Below the pieces are notes generated by a model, which did no database searches, was not told the DNA's origin, and saw only the letters and a list, made by a program, of their open reading frames with translations. A DNA stretch of 64,000 nucleotides from Arenicola marina (taxonomy: Eukaryota > Annelida > Polychaeta > Arenicolidae). Location: positions 27,884,352-27,948,351 of the forward strand of contig OZ025257.1 in NCBI GenBank assembly GCA_964019135.1, in the 5' to 3' direction. Below are positions 23,453 to 33,925 of this stretch, piece after piece (position 1 is the stretch's first letter; each line of letters opens with the position of its first letter). The translations under genes were made by a program, and so were the position numbers.

Positions 23453-23960
23453 CCTGATTTGCTTGGAACCATGGCTCGTCTTCGTAATATTTAGTTAATA
23501 GAGATCTTCTCTGAAACTGGAGAAAATCAACCCTGGTTTGCCTATCTAAAGCATTTTGACACCATTGACGACAAAAGGACTCACCCGACGAAATTAGGGG
23601 CACTTGAAGCAGAAGGTGAAAACACTGAAAATTAAGCATCTTTGTATTGTAATACAACTAAATGTGAGGAATGGTTTCTCCTGCACGTGCACGAAAAGGC
23701 GACCCCTCCATTATCGCTCAGATATAACAATAATGGCTTGTGCAAGTGATGCTCATTTTTAGCGAGATGAACTTTTTGACGTCCCAAATCAGGGTACCAA
23801 CTTACAGCACTCCATTTAGCGCCTTATATTTCGAAATTTCATGCTCTTTTTGTTATGGAAATGTTTTAAAGAGATTAAAGATTGTACGAAAACATATGTT
23901 ACGACTGAGATGTGATTGTCAGAGAAGGAGGCAGCTGTTATTTTGTGTTGACGAAATTAG

Positions 23961-25916
23961 GACTCTTCCGGCTGGTGCCTTGTATCCATCCGTGTATTCT
24001 TCTTCTTCCGGCTGGTGTCGTCGGACCCCTGTGAACTCTTCTTCCTCCGGCTGGCGTCTTGTGTCCGCAGAACTCTTCTTCTTTCGGCTGGTGTCGTTGG
24101 ACCGCTGTGACCTCTTCTTCTTCCGGCTGGTGTCGTTGGACCGCTGTGAACTCTTCTTCTTCCGGCTGGTGTCGTTGGACCGCTGTGAACTCTTCTTCTT
24201 CCGGCTGGTGTCGTCGGTCTCCGGGGAACTCTTCTTCTTCCGGTCGGTATCGTCGGTCGCCTATGAACTCTTCTTCTTCCGGCTGGCGTCTTGTGTCCGC
24301 AGAACTCTTCTTCTTCTGACTGGCGTCGTTGGAGCGCTGTGAACACTTCTGCTTCCGGATGGTGTCGTCACATCCCTATGAACTCTTCTTCTTCCGGCTG
24401 GCGTCTTGTGTCAGCGGAACTCTTCTTCTTTCGGCTGGTGTCGTTGGACCGCTGTGAACTCTTCTTCTTCCGGCTGGTGTCGTTGGACCGCTGTGAACTC
24501 TTCTTCTTCCGGCTGGTGTCGTCGGTCTCCGGGGAACTCTTCTTCTTCCGGTTGGTGTCGTCGGACGTCTATGAACTCTTCTTCTTCCGGCTGGCGTCTT
24601 GTGTCCGCGGAATTCTTCTTCTTCTGACTGGCGTCGTTGGAGCGCTGTGAACACTTCTTCTTCCGGATGGTGTCGTCACATCCCTATGAACTCTTCTTCT
24701 TCCGGCTGGCGTCTTGTGTCAGCGGAACTCTTCTTCTTTCGGCTGGTGTCGTTGGACCGCTGTGAACTCTTCTTCTTCCGGCTGGTGTCGTTGGACCGCT
24801 GTGAACTCTTCTTCTTCTGGCTGGTATCGTCGGTCTCCGGGTAACTCTTCTTCTTCCGGTCGGTGTCGTCGGACGCCTATGAACTCTTCTTCTTCCGGCT
24901 GGCGTCTTGTGTCAGCGGAACTCTTCTTCTTCCGGCTGGCGTCGTTGGACAGCTGTGAACTCTTCTTCTTCCGGCTGGTGTCGTCGGTCTCCGGGGAACT
25001 TTTCTTCTTCCGGTTGGTGTCGTCGGACGCCTATGAACTCTTCTTCTTCCGGCTGGCGTCTTGTTTCAGCGGAACTCTTCTTCTTCCCGCTGGTGTCGTT
25101 GGAGCGCTGTGAACTCTTCTTCTTCCGGCTGGTGTCGTCGGTCTCTGAGGAACTCTTCTTCTTCCGGTTGATGTCGTCGGACGCCTATGTACTCTTCTTC
25201 TTCCGGCTGGCGTCTTGTGTCAGCGGAACTCTTCTTCTTCCGGCTGGCGTCGTTGGACCGCTTTGAACTCTTCTTCTTCCGGCTGGTGTCGTCGGTCTCC
25301 GGGGAACTCTTCTTCTTCCGGCTGGTGTCGTCGGTCTCCGGGGAACTCTTCTTCTTCCGGTTGGTGTCGTCGGACGCCTATGTACTCTTCTTCTTTCGGC
25401 TGGCGTCTTGTGTCAGCGGAACTCTTCTTCTTCCGGCTGGCGTCGTTGGACCGCTGTGAACTCTTCTTCTTCCGGCTGGTGTCGTCGGTCTCCGGGGAAC
25501 TCTTCTTCTTCCGGCTGGTGTCGTCGGTCTCCGGGTAACTCTTCTTCTTCCGGTCGGTGTCGTCGGACGCCTATGAACTCTTCTTCTTCCGGCTGGCGTC
25601 TTGTGTCAGCGGAACTCTTCTTCTTCCGGCTAGCGTCGTTGGACAGCTGTGAACTCTTCTTCTTCCGGCTGGTGTCGTCGGTCTCCGGGGAACTCTTCTT
25701 CTTCCGGTTGGTGTCGTCGGACGCCTATGAACTCTTCTTCTTCCGGCTGGCGTCGTTGGACCGCTGTGAACTCTTCTTCTTCCCGCTGGTGTCGTTGGAG
25801 CGCTGTGAACTCTTCTTCTTCCGGCTGGTGTCGTCGGTCTCTGAGGAACTCTTCTTCTTCCGGTTGGTGTCGTCGGACGCCTATGTACTCTTCTTCTTCC
25901 GGCTGGCGTCTTGGTC
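23961..25916. repeat. 39-bp minisatellite with an 8-unit higher-order repeat
   Basis: About 50 copies of a 39-bp unit with core ACTCTTCTTCTTCCGGCTGG. Because 39 is a multiple of 3, long open frames appear on both strands, but they shift wherever a 37-bp variant occurs (the units with GGCGTCTTGTGTC), which argues against a single protein. Between about 24260 and 24880 an eight-unit, 308-bp block (six 39-mers and two 37-mers) is repeated. A stray half-unit lies at 27001-27026. Confidence 0.9.
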
Positions 25917-25997
25917 TGAATGAACAGGCACCTAGTTGGTGAACGCTGGTAAATGGTCAGTGAGACCAATGACGATTTGGGGATATATGAACCTAGT

Positions 25998-26066
25998 CAG
26001 GGGTAGGATTTGAACCCGCAACCTACTGGTTTAAAGTCGAGTGCGTTACCTCTCGACCACGGCGGC
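25998..26066 (-). mobile_element. tRNA-like SINE head or tRNA pseudogene
   Basis: On the minus strand it starts GCCGCCGTGGTCGAGAGGTA (D-arm and A-box), has an anticodon-region CTCGACTTTAAACC, and a B-box GGGTTCAAATCC with a T-stem. The acceptor arms do not pair, so it is not a working tRNA. The D-arm resembles that of the + strand copy at 26285. Confidence 0.55.
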
Positions 26067-26284
26067 TTCTGCTTGAGAGCGCGGTGGGTGGAATATATAT
26101 GGTCATCTCACCCAGTCCCGCTAACTGCCACATAACGTTGAGAGAAAAAAATCATTGCAGAGAACTTATATGTGATAACTGTATTTATAATGCATGTCCA
26201 GTGATGCTCGTACGGAATGAAATATTGTGGCAAACAGACCATTGTATCTGAAACTAATGCCTAACTTTCACGTCACTAACGTAC

Positions 26285-26350
26285 CCGCCTTGGTCGAGGG
26301 GTTGAGTGCTCGACTGCAGATCAACCTGCGTCTGGTTCAAACCCACCTAT
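26285..26350 (+). mobile_element. tRNA-Cys-like SINE head or tRNA pseudogene
   Basis: TTGGTCGAGGGGTTGAGTGC (A-box) is followed by TCGACTGCAGATCAA, identical in layout to a tRNA-Cys(GCA) anticodon arm, and a B-box TGGTTCAAACCC. The acceptor stem does not close. It is opposite in orientation to the similar head at 25998-26066, about 220 bp away. Confidence 0.55.
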
Positions 26351-26359
26351 CGCCGTTTT

Positions 26360-27200
26360 TTTATTTTTGTGCCAAAGGTAGCACCCGTGGGGTAGCATAT
26401 CAATTTATTATTTAATTTCTAGAAATTTTAATCCTTTTAGTTTTGCATTTATGTATTATTATAGCAACAACATTATTGCTATAATTGTAAGATACTGTAT
26501 TGTTTGTAATGTACTCGTTGCTATACTTCCGGTGTATATGTGAAGTCTGTTATAATGTACGTGTTATAATTATTATTCTATTGCTGAGGGACTGAAAACG
26601 ACTGAAAGGAAACAATGTGGACGTGATGAGATATGACAGCGAAGTCAAAATTCTTAAGATCCCATCTCTGCCTTGCCTTTTCGTGGTTGGCCCAGGAAAT
26701 CGATTATTGAGTGAGCGTACCGCGGGAGTCTAACATGGACATCCCTCACCCACACTCTCGCTAGCCCGTGTTGTGCATTTCTAATTCTGCAGAGTTGTTC
26801 ATTTCGCTCGTTGGTGACAGGGACGAGATGTTCAAACGTAGGCGGGGTAGCGATGCTTGTTGACTTGCCTGTTCGAGATGGGATATTCATTACTATGGCA
26901 TGCCGTATCATATTGAACTATTTATTTGCACATATAAATAACATTACGTCAATTCTACATGCATTTACATGCAGTCCGCGACGACACCACCCGTAATGTA
27001 TCCGCGGAACTCATCTTCTTCCGGCTCACACTCAAGTTGACGAATATACTACTAGTCATAAACTAGTCATGGATACAACCAGTTTCTTTCACGAGGGCTC
27101 GTCGCCATATGACGTTGAAATGTCGTCGAAATCTGGTTGATCAACCAGTTTACCAGAATTCAACCAGAAAACGACGTTGAAATCTCGTCGTGTACCCAGT
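26360..27200. other. intergenic, no gene seen
   Basis: AT-rich sequence without supported genes. It includes the stray half-unit of the 39-bp array at 27001-27026. Confidence 0.35.
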
Positions 27201-27207
27201 GGGAAGG

Positions 27208-27640
27208 TAGATCAAGGTATATACCCTGGCATTCCAAGGTAAATACCCTGGTATTTCAAGGTAAATACACTGGTATTTCAAGGTGAATACCCTAGTTTAC
27301 TGTGGTAAATACCCTAGTTTACTGTGGTAAATACCCTAGTTTACTGCGGTAAATACCACAATTTACCACAACAATATACCATGGTATATCAAGGTAAATA
27401 CCCTGGTTTACCATGGTAAATACCCTGGTTCACCATGGTAAATACCCCGGTTTACTGCGGCAAATAGCACAAATTACCATCGTATCTCAAGGTAAAATTC
27501 AGGTTTACTGTGGTAAATATCACAATTTACCATGGTATTTTGATATAAATACCTTAAGTTTCCGCGAAAATACCATAGTATTTATACCATGGTAAATATC
27601 ATGGCAATTACTATGGTAAATACCATTGTATTTTTTCACC
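27208..27640. repeat. GGTAAATACC palindromic minisatellite
   Basis: About 19 irregular units of 20-27 bp built from AAGGTAAATACCCTGGTATTT and TTTACCATGGTAAATACC. The units are themselves near-palindromic, so the array can fold into repeated small hairpins. Smaller blocks of the same motif occur at 13090-13240 and 14800-14870. Confidence 0.8.
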
Positions 27641-27649
27641 TGGGAAGCA

Positions 27650-28365
27650 CTGAGGCTATAATGTATCATGTTTAACTAAGGAAAAAATCCCGGTGTCCCT
27701 TGATGGAGGCACTTGTGAAATACACGACAAAACATTTTTCCCAGCCTAAAGATACAGCGCTTTAACATGGGAAGTCCTATAGAGAAGTGCCGTCGGCCCT
27801 AGAACCGGAGGTAAGATAGGAAAATATTGTTTGTAGTTTGCAGCTATACGAGGAACTACTTTTCCTACAATATGATGCTACTTTATCATTTTTGGGATAC
27901 TTTTCTGATTTTTGACAATTTTTTTTAAGTACCAAAAATGACGTCATCGTGACGTCACAAGACGCATCAGAAAACTCTAAGATTCGACACAATTCATCTC
28001 AATTCATATTTCTATGGCATATTAGAACATCATAGCGATAGCTTGATGGCAAATGTGCCCAAAAGCGAGAAAACTGACAGAGGTCATTTAGTGCGTTTTT
28101 CGCAAAACTTATGAGATCGTTTTGCTCGAAGATGAGTATTACGCATCAAAAAGGGAACAATACCTGAAAATTACGCCTTGAATGCTAGCACATTTTGAAA
28201 CTGACCAGAGATCTCTAGCGTCATCTCTAGCGGTGACGAGGATGATGCAGCCCTATTGCCTATCCTATTAGATACTAAACACTGCGAACCGATGCATGTA
28301 TGCAGCCGTTAGGTCACAATTAAAGAAGACTTCCCTTTTTTGTGTGAAACAGACATACAAGTATA
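27650..28365. other. intergenic, no gene seen
   Basis: AT-rich sequence with two close TGACGTCA octamers (27939 and 27950). No supported exon or RNA gene. Confidence 0.35.
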
Positions 28366-28374
28366 CAAACACAA

Positions 28375-28490
28375 ACTGACATATGACGAAAATTGAAAAT
28401 TTTCCTCATACCAAATACGACCAACTGACATATGACGAAAATTTAACATTTTCTTCATAAAAAACACGACCAACTGACATGTGACGTTAT
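28375..28490. repeat. ~58-bp tandem repeat, two to three copies
   Basis: CAACTGACATATGACGAAAA with an AAAATTTT-type continuation and AATACGACCAACTGAC occurs at about 28372, 28423 and 28472. Confidence 0.7.
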
Positions 28491-29002
28491 AATAACTTGC
28501 TCGTGAAGAGGCGCCCCTGAAGCCTGGTAAAAGAGGGTTGATTGTTTGAATGAGGCGCAGAGCTGCAGCATAAATAGATGAAACCCCAATCTGCCAGCAG
28601 AGGGAGCTCGTTCCTCACGGCTATGGACTATGGCGCAAGCGTAACGACCTCTTTCGGGAGATGGATGAAACCCCTGACCCTCACTTCCTGTTACCCGGCG
28701 CACATGAGCAGCAGTGGTTGCATCACGCGAGCTTACACTGCTTACAGCGTGTTAAATACTAGTTGGTGAGGTAACATTCCACGTAAACCTTGATAATATT
28801 TAGCGCTTTTTGTTTTAATTATCATATTTGACCGTTATTCATGCTATGGTTTGATGTTTGCTCCATCAGTTCATTGCACATGTCCTGTGTCTGTGACATT
28901 TGTGTCTGTGACATACCCTGACACCAACCGCTTTGAACCTGTTACGGCCGACCGCAGCCTGCTCAGCCTGCTGATTCCACCGCCGGTTGGGTAGGGTAAG
29001 CC

Positions 29003-29854
29003 TAGCCCCATCAGATGGCTTGTTATGGATTTTATATTGTTCTATGTCCATAACAGCCACACCGTAGGTCCCCATGTTTGGTCCCAAACACTGTGAGAGG
29101 TCCACTTTATAAGTTGCTAGGGGTTTATATACAAAACACTCACCTTTAATTCTTACTTTTTTAGGTTCCAAAACATTATCTTCCAGGAGTGTCTGACAGA
29201 AATAAGTTTCCTGCTATTAATACTTGCTCAATTGTTTTATTTTGTCCGCTAACAAGTTTTGCTGACAAGTTTTGTTGTCTTGTATTGTGTCGTCTCATGA
29301 GACTGCTAGATGTCACTCGTTTCTTGCGGTAAACGCCCTCTGGCGAACTGGCTGCACATTTCCCAAAGACCTGGTTCCAACACTCTTTCTGTTTATTAAC
29401 AGTGACACATGTTTTTCTGTCAGGTGTACAGAAAACAGGTGAGCAGACATTTGTCACTGTTGATAAACAGAACGGGAACCAGGTCTTTGACAAATACGTA
29501 GCCAATTCGCTAGAGGGCTTTGACCGGAAGGAACTAGCGATATCTAGCGATCTCGTGGGATGAGGCAACATAAGAAGACGGCAACGCTTGCCAGGAAAAC
29601 TTGTTAATGAACAAAATGAATGAGTTGAGCTAGTGTTAGTTGCATAAAACATATTTCAGTCAGACACTCCTTAAGGATAATGCTCCTGAACTTAAACAAC
29701 TAAAAATTAGAGGTGAGTGTTTGGTGTCAAAACCTCCAGCAACTTGTTAAGTGGACATCTCACCATTTTTTAGACTGAATATGGCGACCTACGCCGTGGC
29801 GGTAAGGACGGCCTATCAGTCTGCTGTAACCATTAACGCCATCAAACGGGGCTA
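29003..29854. mobile_element. foldback element A (TAGCCC ends, 9-bp target duplication)
   Basis: An 852-bp element that is almost entirely one inverted repeat. The left arm begins TAGCCCCATCAGATGG; the right arm, read on the other strand, begins TAGCCCCGTTTGATGG. Both then carry AACAAGTTGCT-, AACACTCACC- and GGAGTGTCTGAC-type blocks in the same order, to a centre near 29425. Flanks are GGGTAAGCC at 28994-29002 and GGATAAGCC at 29855-29863 (8 of 9 match). Arms differ by perhaps a fifth to a quarter by eye, so it is old. The 9-bp duplication and very long inverted repeats fit Mutator-like/Foldback elements. Minus-strand frames of 101 and 158 codons inside it look like chance. Confidence 0.8.
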
Positions 29855-29863
29855 GGATAAGCC

Positions 29864-30583
29864 TAGCCCAGTAAACTTGACCCTTCTGACAACAAGCTGA
29901 TAGGCAGATGGGTCAAGCAATACACATGGTTAAAAAAGTAGTAATGCATAACCAAGCTCACTTTGATGAATGATTGTCGATTATGACAACGAGCCTACCT
30001 CTCTAAAACGCCTCGACCCTCTTCTTTAGACATTACTTGGACCCCAGGATGCATTCATTTTAAAGTTTGCTCTCTATTACTTGCACATCAACTATATTTT
30101 CATCGGTTGTTAACGGCTTTCCTCTCTGACGCTTCAAATTTGACCATGCTATAGAACCGACATCATCCGCACGGTGGCGTCGCTAGTTTCGTCAAAAATG
30201 CGCGCACGACTATAGACACACACAAACTTAGTGGCGCCGCCATGCAGAAGCTTTCGGGTGTATTGCCTGATGTAAACAAACGAGCCGCGGCAACTGCCTA
30301 GAAAAATTTGAAGCGGCAGAGAGGGAAACCGTTAATGACCGATGAAAATATCATTGATGTGCAAGAAGTAGAGAGCAAACTTTAACATGAATGCATCCTA
30401 TGGTCCAAGTAATGTCAAAAGAAGAGGGTCGAGGCGATGAGGAGAGGTAGGTTCGTCGTGATAATCGACAATCATTCATCGAAGCGAGCTGGGTGATGCA
30501 ATGCAACTTTTTTGACCATGTGTATGGCATGGCCCTTACACCCCCATTAGGGTTGAGGTCGTGAGGGTCATGCGTCAGGGCTA
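29864..30583. mobile_element. foldback element B (TAGCCC ends, 9-bp target duplication)
   Basis: A 720-bp near-complete inverted repeat immediately next to element A. The left arm begins TAGCCCAGTAAACTTGACCC; the right arm, read on the other strand, begins TAGCCCTGACGCATGACCC. Shared inner blocks include ATACACATGGT, GATGAATGATTGTCGATTAT, CGCCTCGACCCTCTTCTTT, GACATTACTTGGACC and GTTTGCTCTCTA. The centre is near 30215. The target duplication is a perfect GGATAAGCC at 29855-29863 and 30584-30592; the left copy is the same 9 bp that flanks element A. Arms are better preserved than those of A. No transposase. Confidence 0.85.
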
Positions 30584-30592
30584 GGATAAGCC

Positions 30593-31295
30593 TTGGAACG
30601 GGGGCTGCGGCGGTAGAGGGTGCAGGGGTTAGGTGACAGGAGTTTTGCCGCCATGGTTTCTATAGGTGGCTAGTCTGTGAGCAAGCCGCTTCTGATATCT
30701 AGAAAATATGTCAACACTATGTTGTTTCTGTTATATTTTTGCGAAACCTGTGTCTTTTTTTGACCAACTGCTTAATATGATGTGCAGCGCCATCTGGTGC
30801 TCCAGTGACCATTTATACCATTGGGAGAAAGTGACTCTTAATAAGTAAATCTGAAATTAATTTATATTGACCTCCTGTGTTCTACGTGGATATTTGCATC
30901 TGCTAGTTCATATCATCACCTAGCCTCGGGAGACCACCACTCCATTAGGTCTCGGTTCCAGCCTGTATTTCCCATGGAGTTTTCAAAATAATAGGCACAT
31001 TTAGAAATTATAAATTATCTTAAGGTAAACTGGGGCTAAATATTACATTTTCGTATGGATTAACCTTTTATTTATCAAATTTTTCCAAATAATCAAAAAG
31101 ATTTCCTGCTTGAATCTGTGTTTGCAGGATATTTTACGTTCAGTATTTATTCTGGGCATATGCATTTTTGGGTGGGTAAATCAGAGTGCAGTCAGATTGG
31201 GCTGAAATCTGTTGACTGAGGTTCGCGAGAGGGTGAGGATAGATGAATTGAGCTGACACTAAGTGACATATTGAAAGACCCCAGGCCCAGACTAT
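30593..31295. other. intergenic, no gene seen
   Basis: No supported exon, RNA gene or repeat between foldback B and the piggyBac element. Confidence 0.35.
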
Positions 31296-31637
31296 TTAAC
31301 TCATTGACATCTAGTGACAGGAATTTCCGTCGCGATATTACAGCGCGCATGCCGAGAGATGGCTCTGGGCGTCGCTACCTGTAGTGCGCCTGTCCCGAGC
31401 ACCGGGATTTTCAGTCGGTCCGGGGTGCTCTATCTGCACCGGGATATCACGTCTATTTTGATAGGTCAGATCGGAAACTTTCAACTAATCACAGCTTCAG
31501 ACGCAGACTACATTAAAATATGTTAATGAATGTACGATGTTGTTCCCTATGAGTTATGCAAATAAACCTGTTCTAGAGGCTTCAGTTGGCGGGCCAAATT
31601 GCTGGCTTTCTCAAAACTTTTTCCTCGCTAAACAAAC

Positions 31638-33925
31638 ATGGCGGTGGCTCTCCCGGCGGTGTTTGATAGCGATGGTTCAGATGGCGATTGGGGCGGTTTG
31701 GTCCACTGGGTGCGGAAGAAAATGTTGTAGTAGGAGTAGAAAATGATGGCTTCTCAGTTATAGATGTGTCATCGGTTGACACAGAAGACTTATCTGACTT
31801 TGAGAATGATTTGTCAGACCGGTCAAGTGAAGATGAAGATGCTCCAGATAATCAACATGGCCAGCCACTGCACCGGCACCGGTGTGGACCAGAGATATTG
31901 GCCATACAGTGAAAAACGATTTCACTGGACCTAACCCAGGTCCCACTCAAGTTCTACTGCCAGATGCAACTGAACTTGAATTCTTTCATCTATTCTTCAC
32001 CCCAGAGATGATAGAACGAATTAGAACAGAGACAAACCGGTATGCACAACACAAGCAAGTGAACCAGCCTGACAACAATTGGCAGCCAGTTATTACTGAA
32101 GACATCCTGGCATATCTGGGGATAAGGGTGTATATGTCGGTTTTGTCTCTGCCAAACATGGATATGTATTGGTCTACAAATGCACTTTTTGGCAACACCT
32201 TTGTCCAGAAGGTGATAAAGCGTGATCGCTTTGACAAGATCAGCCAATATTTCCATGTGGCTGATACAATGACCAATCCAGCGCGGGGACAGCCAGGGCA
32301 TGACAAGTTGGCACATGTAGACCTCTACTGAGAAGTGTGCAAGAAAAGTGCGTGAACAATTATAATCCTTATCAGAATGTATCCATAGATGAGGCTATGG
32401 TGGCATTCCAAGGTTGTCTGTGATGGCGAGAGTACCTGCCTGGGAAGCCTACCAAATATGGGATTAAAGTGTGGATGCGCGCCGACCCTGCAAATGGCTA
32501 CTGTAATGACTTTCAAGTCTACACAGGAAAAGAGGCTGGTTGGATGGAACAAGGACCAGGTGCCTGTGTTGTGAAAGATCTGATGCAGCACATCAGTGGG
32601 GCAAGTCACATTGTCAACTGTGACAATTACTTCACAAGCCCCCGCCTCTTCACAGACTTACTGGAAGATGGTAGTTATGCTCGCTGGACAGTCAGGTCAA
32701 GCAGAAAGGAGTTCCCAGCACAACTTCTTGATGATCGGCAACTTCGTGCACAGGGTGACATGTTGCGGTGCCAGAAGGGAGAACTGATGGCTGTGAAGTG
32801 GCGTGACAAGAAAGTCATCAACCTGATATCAACTGCAGATAGTGCCGCAGGTGAGCAGGAGGCGGCTAGCCCTGATACATGACTCTCATACGCGCTGGTA
32901 CCCGACGCGCGGGAGAGTCATGAAGTACAACCCGCATGAGACCAGGAATTGGTGGGGGTGCATGTGCATCATGTAGCTATTTGCCCTTATCACTAGATAC
33001 CCTACCACCAAAAGTGATGGAAGGTAATTCCACAAGTGTTAAACTTTTCTTTCGTGGCTTCACATTCAATGTCAGCCTTTTATACATGCACTAAATAGCA
33101 AGTTTATGCAAACTCGCTCCGTCACTTTGAGAATCTCGCAACGGAAGATAAGCCAAAATGGCGGAGCGAGTGTCGAGAAAAATGTGTTGTTTATGGCAGT
33201 AATGACACTTTTTTAAATCCCCCCAGCGAATATAAGACAACGAAAGAAAAGTTCAACAATTGTGGAATTACCTTTTATCGCTTTGGAAGGTAGACGATTT
33301 ATTGATAAGGGCAAAAGCCTACAAGATACACAAACACCCCCACCAATTCCTGGCCTCATGTGGGGTGCACTTCATGGCTCTCTCGCGCGTCGGGTACCAG
33401 CGCGTATGAGCAGCCATGTATCAGGGCTAGGAGGCGGCGAGATGGAACACAGCATCAAGTGGATGCACCAGCTGTTGTCCAGGAATAAAACATGAACATG
33501 CATGGTGTGGATGATGCAGATCAGCTGAGAACTCAGTATCCCACTTACAGGAAGAGCAAGAAGTGGTGGTGCTATCTCTTCTGGTTCTTGTTTGATGTGA
33601 GCATCTGCAACTCCTACGTGTTGATGAAAGAGTCACCCAACCACCAACTTTTGACACGCCATGGAAACACCAAGGCTAGGACATTGTTATCCTTCCGAAA
33701 GAAACTGGCGGGCCAACTTATTGGGCAGTACAGATGTGCCAGAAAGTGCTCCCTGATGGTAACAGCCATATGCCTATAAGAGGAAAGGCCGGGCGTTGCT
33801 GGCAGTGCCGCCTTGAAGAGAGGGGTCGACACGAATCAACGACTCACTGCCAGGCATGTGGTGTGGCACTGTGTATCCCATGCTTCGAGCCATACCATAG
33901 GCAGCTTCTTGCCAACAGGCACTGA
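31638..33925 (+). pseudogene. piggyBac transposase (PGBD-type, DDE_Tnp_1_7), inactivated
   Basis: Begins with an ATG in good context at 31638 (MAVALPAVFDSDGSDGDW), then an acidic stretch (DVSSVDTEDLSDFENDLSD) and the DDE_Tnp_1_7 core. Recognisable core pieces are FFTPEMIERIRTETNRYA, LGIRVYMSVLSLPNMDMYW, SIDEAMVAFQG with a first catalytic-type Asp at 32388, IVNCDNYFTSP with a second at 32622, and MHGVDDADQLRTQYPTY at 33500. A C-terminal Cys/His module (CWQC...CQAC...CIPCFEPYH) ends at 33925. Breaks: a frameshift near 31690-31730, one near 31890, a stop at 32329, disorder at 32340-32470, and a 563-bp insertion at 32867. It excised and pasted the element at TTAA; this copy cannot. Confidence 0.85.
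32867..33429. mobile_element. foldback/MITE element C inside piggyBac (TAGCCC ends, 9-bp duplication)
   Basis: Ends TAGCCCTGATACATG and CATGTATCAGGGCTA are perfect inverses. Arms of about 220 bp follow, sharing CTCATACGCGCTGGTACCCG, CCAGGAATTGGTGGGGGTG, TTTGCCCTTATCA and AACTTTTCTTTCGT. The spacer is about 120 bp. The target duplication GGAGGCGGC is perfect at 32858-32866 and 33430-33438. It split the piggyBac transposase frame, so it is younger than that element. Same terminal hexamer and 9-bp duplication as elements A and B, but otherwise unrelated sequence. Confidence 0.9.

Noticed and set aside
23985-25969. Long open frames on both strands (SSSSGWCRR, LFFFRLVS and GRRRVHSGPTTPA patterns)
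   Set aside because: They follow from a 39-bp unit without stops, shift frame at 37-bp variants, and have no splice or start context.
26285-26350. Functional tRNA-Cys gene
   Set aside because: The acceptor stem does not pair and the T-stem is imperfect.
29176-29652. 158-codon minus-strand frame in foldback A
   Set aside because: It spans the centre of the inverted repeat, so its two halves are inverse copies; no protein motif.
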